Assembly: GCA_026552855.1 (NCBI GenBank) | Contig: JAPMTX010000148.1 | Span: 1-41,608, forward strand | Direction of reading: 5' to 3' | Length of the DNA stretch: 41,608 nucleotides | Origin: Candidatus Methanoperedens sp. | GTDB taxonomy: Archaea; Halobacteriota; Methanosarcinia; Methanosarcinales; Methanoperedenaceae | Part shown: positions 35,011 through 41,608 of the stretch, one piece after another | Layout of the letters: the number at the start of each line of letters is the position of its first letter | Position numbering within the stretch: position 1 is the first letter of the stretch | Notes under the pieces: generated by a model | Told to the model about the DNA's origin: nothing | Seen by the model: the letters and a program-made list of their open reading frames with translations, nothing else | The model's database searches: none | Translations under genes and position numbers: made by a program

Positions 35011-35195
35011 CTCCTGTATTAATTAATAATCTCTCCCCTCTTTATTGATTTACTACCTTTTATATATTTGGTTGCAATGGTTAAAAGTTAATATGAGCTT
35101 TGCAATATTCACACCATTTTCACAAATTTGTATATAGCTTGGTGAGTTCCTTTTTAAATATAATTATTGTATTTTTGAAAATCTTAGAGGTCAAT

Positions 35196-35851
35196 ATGAA
35201 TTTTATGGACATTATGGATAAGGCAAATGAACTTACCATTAATAAGCTCAAACTTGAGATGAAAATTGCCTATGGCTTTCTTGTTGTCGATATATTGATG
35301 CTGATCGTCGGTTACTTAGGGTATTATGGTGAAAGCATCAACACCATTATAGACCCAAAACAGACGCTCGTCACGGCAGGGGTTTTGCAGTGGTTGCGGA
35401 TGAGGTTAGAAAACTTGCTGATGAATCAAGAAGGGCTGCAGGCAATATTACTGAACTGATAAAAGAAATCCAGCATGGAACAAAACTGGCTGTAGATAGT
35501 ATGGAGCGCGGCAATAAAACAGTGAGCGAAGGTGCAGGGACGATAGAGGGTACGGTATCTGCAATCAACCGTATCGCCAATGCAATAGCGGATGTTGCTA
35601 CCATGGTTCAGGAAATCGCAGCGGCAGGAGAAGAACAGTCGGTGTCTATTGAAGAGATAACCGCATCGATTGAGGATGTATCAGCTATCAGTGAGGAATC
35701 CGCATCATCAACGCACCAGACCTCTGCGGCATCTGAAGAACAGGCATCATTGATGGAACAGCTTTTTAAGGAAGCCCAGGAACTGGCATTACTATCGGAT
35801 GAACTACTGACAGAAGTTGCAAAATTAAACATGGGAAAATCAATATTCTAA
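35196..35851 (+). pseudogene. Broken methyl-accepting chemotaxis protein
   Basis: An ATG at 35196 with GAGGT upstream starts a typical receptor N-terminus with one membrane helix (FLVVDILMLIVGYLGYYG). After about 65 residues it jumps, in another frame, to the receptor signalling domain: VVADEVRKLADESRRAAGNI, ending in helical heptads and a stop at 35849-35851. The ligand-binding part, HAMP and much of the signalling hairpin are missing, and the join at GGGGTTTTGC is out of frame by one base. This is an internally deleted, frameshifted receptor, not two genes. No che genes are in the window. Confidence 0.8.
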
Positions 35852-35878
35852 GGTTGTAAAACAACCTTAGAATATTGA
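35840..35878. repeat. Perfect 18 bp inverted repeat over the receptor stop codon
   Basis: TCAATATTCTAAGGTTGT (35840-35857) and its exact complement ACAACCTTAGAATATTGA (35861-35878) are separated by AAA. The left arm contains the last codons and stop of the broken receptor. As RNA it would be a very stable hairpin and could end transcription; as DNA it could extrude as a cruciform or be a recombination site. Confidence 0.85.
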
Positions 35879-35917
35879 AATCCATTGGTAATACATATTT
35901 TCAACGAAACTCTGGTA

Positions 35918-35940
35918 TCAGAAAAATATATATATAATGG
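35918..35940 (+). promoter_or_regulatory. BRE/TATA promoter of small RNA element copy 2 and rtcA
   Basis: CAGAAAAATATATATATAAT reads as BRE plus a strong TATA box. It starts about 39 bases before the first base of the copy 2 stem, the same spacing as in copies 1 and 3, so transcription should begin at the stem and run on into rtcA. Confidence 0.6.
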
Positions 35941-35956
35941 TAATCATAATGATATA

Positions 35957-36040
35957 ATAACGAGCGGGTAGGTACGACTTTTTTAACTAACCCCCACTCC
36001 CACTCCCCGACCCGCTCGTTAACCTTAATCATATAACAGA
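35957..36040 (+). ncRNA. Candidate small structured RNA or rtcA leader element, copy 2 of 3
   Basis: TAACGAGCGGGT (35958-35969) and ACCCGCTCGTTA (36010-36021) form a perfect 12 bp stem around a 40-base loop with a U-run (GACTTTTTTAACT) followed by a C-rich tract (CCCCCACTCCCACTCCCC). The 3' flank ACCTTAATCATATAAC resembles that of copy 3. The GTG of rtcA follows at 36055, so the element is either the 5' leader of rtcA or a separate RNA ending before it. Confidence 0.5.
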
Positions 36041-36054
36041 TAAATAGAAGCTCT

Positions 36055-37050
36055 GTGAAACTGGACGGATCATACTGTGAGGGAGGAGGTCAGATATTAA
36101 GAACCGCTGTAGCTCTCTCTGCAGTCACGGGCGAACCCGTGGAGATATACAATATCCGGAAGATGAGACCAAAACCAGGGCTTGCAGCACAGCATGTAAA
36201 AGCGATCGAAAGTGTTGCATCCATCTGCGATGCTGAGGTGGAGGGATGCTCGCTGCACTCTACCCGCCTGAGTTTCAAGCCCGGGAAAATAAAAGGAGGA
36301 GTGTATGAGATAGATATCGGTACTGCGGGCAGCATAACTCTTCTTCTACAGTGCCTGATGCCGGTTGCTCTAAAAGCACCTTCTTCTATCACGTTGAAAG
36401 TTACAGGGGGAACGGATGTCTCTTGGTCGCCGCCGGTTGATCACCTGAGGTTTGTCACACTCAGGGCGCTCGAACGCATGGGATATAGCTGCGATGTCAG
36501 TCTTCTACGCAGGGGATACTACCCGCGCGGAGGGGGCTATGTTGAAGCGACAATCAATCCCTCTGCTCTGAGAGGAGCGGATTTTGAAAAAAACATATGT
36601 AACGTTATCGAAGGAATATCCCATTCATCAGGTCTGCCAGCCCATGTGGTACAGAGGCAGGCTGCTTCAGCCGAAAAGGTACTGAATAATGAGGGATATG
36701 AGACCAGGCTCTCACTTGAAGTACGAAACGAAGTATCGACCGGAAGCGGTATTACGTTATGGTGTGGCACAGCGAGCGGGAGCGCACTTGGCAGACCCGG
36801 CTTAAAAGCCGAGAAAGTGGGCGGCGATGCTGCAGAATCGATACTTTCAGAGTTAAAATCAGGTGCAGGCGTGGATATCTATCTGGCGGACCAGTTAATC
36901 CCGTATATGGCATTAGCCGGAAGCGGCTCACTTGTAACGAGAACAATTACTCCCCACGCAAGAACTAACATATGGGTGACCGAGCAGTTTCTCGATGTGA
37001 AATTCAATATTCAAGAACGCGAGAGGTTATTCAGGATATCAATCCCCTGA
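36055..37050 (+). CDS. rtcA: RNA 3'-terminal phosphate cyclase
   Basis: A 331-residue enzyme that converts RNA 3'-phosphate ends to 2',3'-cyclic phosphate using ATP through an enzyme-AMP intermediate. The signature starts at once (LDGSYCEGGGQILRTAVALS), with RPKPGLAAQHVKAI, RRGYYPRGGG and the C-terminal TPHARTNIWVTEQFL holding the nucleophilic His. The GTG start is required by the family start; no clear Shine-Dalgarno is visible, which fits a leader controlled some other way. It follows small RNA element copy 2. Confidence 0.95.
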   Translation: MKLDGSYCEGGGQILRTAVALSAVTGEPVEIYNIRKMRPKPGLAAQHVKAIESVASICDAEVEGCSLHSTRLSFKPGKIKGGVYEIDIGTAGSITLLLQCLMPVALKAPSSITLKVTGGTDVSWSPPVDHLRFVTLRALERMGYSCDVSLLRRGYYPRGGGYVEATINPSALRGADFEKNICNVIEGISHSSGLPAHVVQRQAASAEKVLNNEGYETRLSLEVRNEVSTGSGITLWCGTASGSALGRPGLKAEKVGGDAAESILSELKSGAGVDIYLADQLIPYMALAGSGSLVTRTITPHARTNIWVTEQFLDVKFNIQERERLFRISIP

Positions 37051-37576
37051 TAGAGCATCGTAAGATTGAGGGCTAAGGAGGAAAGGAAAGCCCTCAATCT
37101 CTTCAACGCTCCTGTAAAAGGACATCATATTTTCATCCTTATCGGGAGGATCTCTCTATTTTGGCAGGGAATAGGCTGGCCGGAAACTACCCCACCACGA
37201 CTCTTTCCCTCCAGAAAGAGCAAAGCTTCCGTTCATCGGGCAGCATCAAATCCCTGTCCGGTTATTAAAGGCAATATGGCAAAGGCACATCGGATGAATT
37301 GAATCTCACGGTTGCGCAAGGCTGTAGCCCCTGTCAGCCTGTAATCACTGTGCAGACTCCAGTGGCGCATTACCCCATTCCGGTATGCCTAGTACCATGC
37401 CTAACTGTAAGCAAACCTGCCTATTCCCTTTTTCTATTCCATGGTGCTCCCATAGTACAGGCGAGTCACCATATGTACCGTTTAAGAATACAATAAATAA
37501 ATAACCCTATGAAATAAGAACATATGCCTTAACATATGCACCATGCATATAACATGACGAGCCGGTGGGTATTATC
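37051..37576. other. Gene-free stretch with possible structured RNA (37063-37429)
   Basis: No convincing gene on either strand. Just after rtcA, AGATTGAGGGCT (37063-37074) and AGCCCTCAATCT (37089-37100) form a perfect 12 bp hairpin with a purine-rich loop, which may end the rtcA message. Further on AGGGAATAGGC (37166-37176) can pair with GCCTATTCCCT (37419-37429) over 240 bases, and inside that span lie CTCTTTC/GAAAGAG (37201-37219), CGGGCAG/CTGTCCG, GGCTG/CAGCC and GTAATCACTG/CAGTG...ATTAC. Nested helices suggest a folded RNA. Conserved cores of RNase P, SRP RNA or known riboswitches are not seen. Strand (+ assumed) and boundaries are unknown. Confidence 0.35.
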
Positions 37577-37849
37577 TCATCCCAGCATCTCGCCCACAGT
37601 CCTTATCTCATCCACGTTCCTCAATCTCTCAAGTAGCTCTAATCCCTTTTCTGTGATCTTGTAACCATCCGGGGGGCTATTGCATTTTACTATAAAGCCT
37701 TTCTCAAGCAACAGCTCGAAATATTTTTTAAAGTTTCTCCAGTCAAGGTATGCTCTCTGCATTATTCGAGTTTTTTTAGCATCCTTCTCCTCGGATGTTA
37801 CTCTCAGCACATCGTAGATGAGTTCCCACCTACTTCTCTTTTTTACCAC
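37577..37849 (-). CDS. Small winged-helix transcriptional regulator
   Basis: A 90-residue archaeal winged-helix protein (RWELIYDVLRVTSEEKDAKK, KTRIMQRAYLDWRNFKKYFE, GFIVKCNSPPDGYKITEKGL). It has the layout of small ArnR/DUF-type DNA-binding proteins: helix-turn-helix, then a wing with a Gly-Tyr-x-Ile-Thr motif. The ATG is preferred; no nearby partner reveals its target. Confidence 0.8.
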   Translation of the reverse strand: MVKKRSRWELIYDVLRVTSEEKDAKKTRIMQRAYLDWRNFKKYFELLLEKGFIVKCNSPPDGYKITEKGLELLERLRNVDEIRTVGEMLG

Positions 37850-37933
37850 TGCATTTATCTCCCAGCTTTTCGTCTTTCAGATGCTTCTACCCCCGTTCAC
37901 TCACTGATATTAAATTACATCTCAATAGTACCC

Positions 37934-38119
37934 TTATTCTTTTAATTGCTTCTTCGCATCACCCGTGAGCTTAAGCAGTTCATGCTCGCTTTCTTCCTTT
38001 GCTTTTTTGAATTCCCCCATTGATCTGCCCATAGATCTTGCGAACTCAGGCATCTTACTTGCCCCGAACAGCAGAAGAATTGCGGCAAAAATTATTATCA
38101 ATTCCTGTGTTCCGATCAT
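37934..38119 (-). CDS. tatA: Sec-independent translocase TatA/E family protein
   Basis: A 61-residue protein with one N-terminal membrane helix (ELIIIFAAILLLFGASKMPE), the hinge and an amphipathic helix (FARSMGRSMGEFKKAKEES), all as in TatA, which builds the pore for folded Tat substrates. GGAGTTGGTGT lies upstream. No tatC is in the window. It is divergent from the ribosomal protein operon. Confidence 0.92.
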   Translation of the reverse strand: MIGTQELIIIFAAILLLFGASKMPEFARSMGRSMGEFKKAKEESEHELLKLTGDAKKQLKE

Positions 38120-38169
38120 CCTGGTACACCAACTCCTTATTAATCCGTTATATGAAGAATGGCAGCTTT

Positions 38170-38280
38170 TCTATAAATACCTTTTTGGAACCGATAGCTT
38201 AAAGTACTTGATAGTCAAAATGAGTACCTCCTTATCATCCGTAGGAGACCTTGAGTCGAATACTACGGGAGGAATACTCA
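38170..38280 (+). promoter_or_regulatory. Promoter and leader hairpin of the L1-L10-L12 operon
   Basis: CTATAAATACC at about 38170-38180 is the TATA box, predicting a leader of about 75 bases. In it CCGTAG (38239-38244) and CTACGG (38263-38268) form a hairpin whose 3' arm overlaps the GGGAGG ribosome binding site (38267-38272). L1 binds its own mRNA in methanogens; a hairpin covering the start site fits such autoregulation, but L1 binding here is inferred. Confidence 0.4.
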
Positions 38281-38922
38281 TTGGAACACGACAAGATTTT
38301 AACTGCTGTAAAAGATGCGCTTGAAAAGTCGCCACAGCGAAAATTCTCAGAAAGTATAGATCTGGCAATAAACCTCAAGAACCTTGATATGAACCAGCCG
38401 CAGAACAGGATAGATGAGGAAATCATCCTGCCAAACGGCATTGGTAAGCCCATAAAGATCGCGGTATTCGCAAAAGGTGAGACCGCACAGAGGGCAAAAG
38501 CAGCGGGTGCGGATTATGTCTTCGACCCGGAGGAGATCAATGTTCTCGGAGAAGATAAAGCCAGAGCCAAAGCGCTTGCTGAAGAAGTCAACTTTTTCAT
38601 TGCAGAGGCAGCATACATGCCTCTGATCGGTAAGACTCTCGGTCAGGTACTTGGACCGAGAGGAAAAATGCCCATACCTCTGACGCCTGATAAAGATGTA
38701 GTCCAGATAATCAACAAGTCCAAGAACTCCATAAAAGTCAGGTCCAAGGATAAGATGACATTCCACATATCCATTGGCAGGAGAGAGATGGAACCTGCAA
38801 AAATATCAGAGAATGTCGAGACGGTAATAAACCGTATCGAACACAGATACGAGCGCGGGTTATACAATGTCAGATCGGTTTATGTCAAGACTACCATGGG
38901 ACCATCAGTGAGGGTGATTTAA
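38281..38922 (+). CDS. rpl1: Large subunit ribosomal protein L1 (uL1)
   Basis: A 213-residue protein of the L1 stalk, and in methanogens a repressor of its own operon. It starts with TTG at 38281, eight bases after GGAGG; this gives the normal archaeal length and an N-terminus fitting the family (LEHDKILTAVKDALEKSPQR). Core features are VFAKGETAQRAKAAGADYVF, MPLIGKTLGQVLGPRGKMP and the C-terminal VYVKTTMGPSVRV. Its TAA abuts the ATG of L10. Confidence 0.95.
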   Translation: MEHDKILTAVKDALEKSPQRKFSESIDLAINLKNLDMNQPQNRIDEEIILPNGIGKPIKIAVFAKGETAQRAKAAGADYVFDPEEINVLGEDKARAKALAEEVNFFIAEAAYMPLIGKTLGQVLGPRGKMPIPLTPDKDVVQIINKSKNSIKVRSKDKMTFHISIGRREMEPAKISENVETVINRIEHRYERGLYNVRSVYVKTTMGPSVRVI

Positions 38923-39954
38923 ATGGCTGCAGAGATACAGCACCACAGTGTACATATCCCGAAGTGGAAAAAAGAAGAAATCGAGGATATAAAGAAATTA
39001 ATAATTACTTATCCTTCTGTAGGTGTGGTCGGAGTTCACGGTATCCCCTCCAGCCAGCTTCAATTGATGAGGAAAAACCTGCGTGGCATGGCAAATGTCA
39101 AAATGAGCAGGAATAACCTTATTTTCCGGGCGCTGGATGAATCGACGGGTGATGTTAAGAAGATAAGTAAGTATGTAGAGGACCAGACAGCTTTACTATT
39201 TACCAATGAGAACCCCTTTAAACTTTACAAAATCTTAGAGAAGGGCAGGACCTCAGCACCCATAAAACCCGGAGGCGTCGCTCCCAAGGATATTGTTGTC
39301 CAGAGCGGTCCGACTTCGTTCCCGCCAGGTCCGATCGTTGGGGAGCTGCAAAGTGCCGGTATCCCGGCCGGCATAGAAGGCGGAAAGGTGGTAATCCGGG
39401 AGACAAAGGTAGTCGCTAAAAAAGGCGATATTGTTGATGCAAAACTTGCATCGATTCTTGCCCGTCTGGAGATCCATCCTGTGGACCTCGGGTTAGACCT
39501 GCGGGCGGTCTATGAGAAGGGTACAATATACGAATCTCAGATGCTTTCGATCGATGAGACCAAGTATATTAGCGATATAACGGCTGCTGTCCAGAGAGCG
39601 TTCAATCTGTCTATTAATGCGGTATATCCGGCAAAAGCCACGATCGGCACCCTGCTTGCAAAAGCTGCGGCTGAATCAAGGAATCTTGCAATAAATGCCG
39701 AGATAATAATGCCTGATATCATGGATGTATTGCTTGCAAAAGCTAATGCGCAGATGTTATCTGTTGCACAGATAGCATCACAGAAGGATGCCAGTGCTAT
39801 CAGCGGCAAATTAAAAGAGAAGCTTGCGGCTGCACCAAAGGAAGAGAAGAGACCAGAGGCTGCAGCAGCACCAAAAGAAGTAAAGGAAGAAAAGAAGAAG
39901 GAAGAGCCCAAGGAAACTGATATTGCGGCAGGTCTTGGCTCTCTGTTCGGTTAA
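38923..39954 (+). CDS. rpl10: Large subunit ribosomal protein L10 (P0/uL10)
   Basis: A 343-residue archaeal P0, the base of the lateral stalk, which binds 23S rRNA and several L12 dimers. The rRNA-binding N-terminal domain (WKKEEIEDIKKLIITYPSVG, GIPSSQLQLMRKNLRG) is followed by the archaeal insertion and the helical spine that carries L12. The C-terminal tail is Ala/Lys/Glu-rich and ends GLGSLFG, like L12, for binding elongation factors. It follows L1 without a gap. Confidence 0.96.
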   Translation: MAAEIQHHSVHIPKWKKEEIEDIKKLIITYPSVGVVGVHGIPSSQLQLMRKNLRGMANVKMSRNNLIFRALDESTGDVKKISKYVEDQTALLFTNENPFKLYKILEKGRTSAPIKPGGVAPKDIVVQSGPTSFPPGPIVGELQSAGIPAGIEGGKVVIRETKVVAKKGDIVDAKLASILARLEIHPVDLGLDLRAVYEKGTIYESQMLSIDETKYISDITAAVQRAFNLSINAVYPAKATIGTLLAKAAAESRNLAINAEIIMPDIMDVLLAKANAQMLSVAQIASQKDASAISGKLKEKLAAAPKEEKRPEAAAAPKEVKEEKKKEEPKETDIAAGLGSLFG

Positions 39955-39975
39955 GTTCAACAAAAGGTGATTAAA

Positions 39976-40293
39976 ATGGAATACGTATATGCAGCGCTAT
40001 TATTACACAGCGCAGGAAAGAAAGTTACAGAGGAAGGCATTACTGCTGTAATAAAGGCAGCAGGAATGGAAGTAGATCCTGTAAGGGCAAAAGCGCTTGT
40101 TTCTGCTCTTGAAGGTGTCAATATAGAAGAGGCTATTTCAAAAGCTGCATTTGCAGCGGCTCCGGCACAGGTAGCACCTTCTGCGGCAGCGCCTGCGGCA
40201 GAGGCACAGAAGAAGGAAGAGAAGCCGAAAGAAAAAGAGAAAGAAAAAGCTGAAGAAAGTGGAATGGAAGGGCTCGGCGCACTGTTCGGCTGA
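39976..40293 (+). CDS. rpl12: Large subunit ribosomal protein L12 (P1/P2-type)
   Basis: A 105-residue stalk protein from the ATG at 39976, with AAAGGTGAT just upstream. The N-terminal dimerisation and P0-binding domain ([20 protein letters not shown]) is followed by an Ala/Pro and Lys/Glu hinge and the C-terminal GLGALFG that recruits translation factors. It is the last gene of the L1-L10-L12 operon; a T-rich run after the stop (about 40301-40320) probably ends it. Confidence 0.96.
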   Translation: MEYVYAALLLHSAGKKVTEEGITAVIKAAGMEVDPVRAKALVSALEGVNIEEAISKAAFAAAPAQVAPSAAAPAAEAQKKEEKPKEKEKEKAEESGMEGLGALFG

Positions 40294-40964
40294 GCACCTT
40301 AATTCTTTTTTCCTTTTATTAGAAGCTTAATATAATCATTCGGGTGGGTGGCGAAGGTTAACAACAATAGCAGTTGCTAAAAATCGCTCTGTATTATATG
40401 ATTGACGAGTAAAAAATATTTAAGCGCTTTTTGATTTTTCATCCGCAACGTTTATATACGAAGGTGTGGTACTTAGGGAAGCTCGATGACCAGGAATCTG
40501 GTTATATGTAAGCTGCGAAAGTCAGGAAATATGCTGGTTTTCACATTAAAAATAAATGAACTTGTGTATAAAAAACCATACACGAGGGAAAGAGTTATAT
40601 ACGACAAATTACATATATGGAGCTTCCTGTGTGGTAACAGGAATGTTGTGTTGTTAAAACACGGCAATTAATTATTACCATATTAATTCATGGTCAAAAT
40701 TTGGCGTCGGCCCCGATTATAGGACAAACCTGAACATGAAGGGCTGTCTTCCAACCATGATACATAAAATGGAGACAGGAACGTAGTTTCTCGTCTGACG
40801 TTGACATGACAGTTCGGTTAATTCCAATCGATAGATGGGAATTAACAAGGAACTATTGTACCTTAATATAATAGTTCCTCCTAAAATTCCGATAGTTTAA
40901 GACCTCGCATTTATACGAGGACTAAATCTAATATGTGTGCAGATATCAACTGAGATATCAAACA
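40294..40964 (+). promoter_or_regulatory. rRNA operon promoter region and 16S leader
   Basis: GTTTATATAC at 40450-40459 is a strong TATA box and probably the rRNA promoter, giving a leader of about 480 bases; ATATTTAAG near 40418-40426 is another candidate. The leader has several perfect hairpins: CTTGTGTAT/ATACACGAG (about 40550-40580), TTCCTGT/ACAGGAA, GTTAATTCC/GGAATTAAC (40817-40825/40838-40846), AGGAACTATT/AATAGTTCCT (40848-40857/40870-40879) and CCTCG/CGAGG near 40903. They fit rRNA leader structure; the long processing stem cannot be tested because the 16S 3' flank is outside the window. Confidence 0.55.

Positions 40965-41608
<644 letters not shown>

Noticed and set aside
37063-37429. 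RNase P RNA, SRP RNA or cobalamin riboswitch
   Set aside because: GGAGGAAAG and ACCTGCC resemble pieces of RNase P and cobalamin RNAs, but the other conserved segments of each are missing, so no known family is claimed.
40486-40671. A 61-codon frame starting ATG just after a TATA box, before 16S
   Set aside because: It lies inside the predicted rRNA leader, overlaps two strong hairpins and shows no family resemblance; treated as leader RNA.

Overview
The window is archaeal and most like Methanosarcinales; an ANME-2d/Methanoperedens-type genome is plausible but not proven. Support: TATA/BRE promoters, an intron-containing elongator tRNA-Met, archaeal informational genes (aIF1A, Dim2, Rio1, Kae1, Bud32, archaeal L1-L10-L12, SmAP/Lsm, archaeal AlaRS and Topo I), a formaldehyde-activating enzyme and a DmrX/MJ0208-type archaeoflavoprotein (tetrahydromethanopterin metabolism), and the start of an archaeal 16S rRNA at the right edge.

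Layout. 1-5 kb: an Lrp-type regulator divergent from a ferredoxin gene and a small partner; a DUF4956/VTC-domain pair; moaA; a regulator and an Lsm gene. 5-9 kb: archaeoflavoprotein, a membrane protein, tRNA-Met, a cupin and a VapBC-like toxin-antitoxin pair. 9-14 kb: topA, tusA-like, an RsmB-type rRNA methyltransferase and an acylphosphatase/coiled-coil gene. 14-17.6 kb: tungstate ABC transporter tupABC with a ModE-like regulator and a ModE-like operator. 17.6-22 kb: purM, hisF, fae, a tiny Cys-rich protein and hisS. 22-28 kb: surface proteins, the Dim2-Rio1-aIF1A cluster divergent from Kae1-Bud32, and a lipoprotein. 28-35 kb: a two-gene cassette of unknown function next to a C-terminally extended alaS, then a DHH-RCK phosphoesterase. 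35-41.6 kb: a broken chemotaxis receptor, rtcA, a gene-free possibly structured stretch, tatA, L1-L10-L12 and the rRNA operon.

Two observations go beyond ordinary annotation. (1) Three copies of one element, at about 4.6 kb (+), 18.7 kb (-) and 36.0 kb (+), share a BRE/TATA promoter 38-42 nt upstream of a perfect 8-12 bp stem. The stem sequence differs from copy to copy but stays paired. Each stem encloses a 40-43 nt loop with a U-run followed by a C-rich anti-Shine-Dalgarno-like tract. This looks like a family of small RNAs or 5'-leader elements that I do not recognise; two copies lie just upstream of rtcA and purM. (2) Two housekeeping genes (the rsmB-like gene and alaS) each have a second, diverged copy of their own 3' end a short distance downstream, with foreign-looking genes between the copies. 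At alaS the resident gene has also gained a 115-residue PD-(D/E)XK-like tail, and the insert holds an unrecognised gene plus a second PD-(D/E)XK-like gene. This suggests cassettes that insert at, and replace, the 3' ends of protein genes, possibly with a defence role.

All identifications are from reading the sequence; no database search was run.
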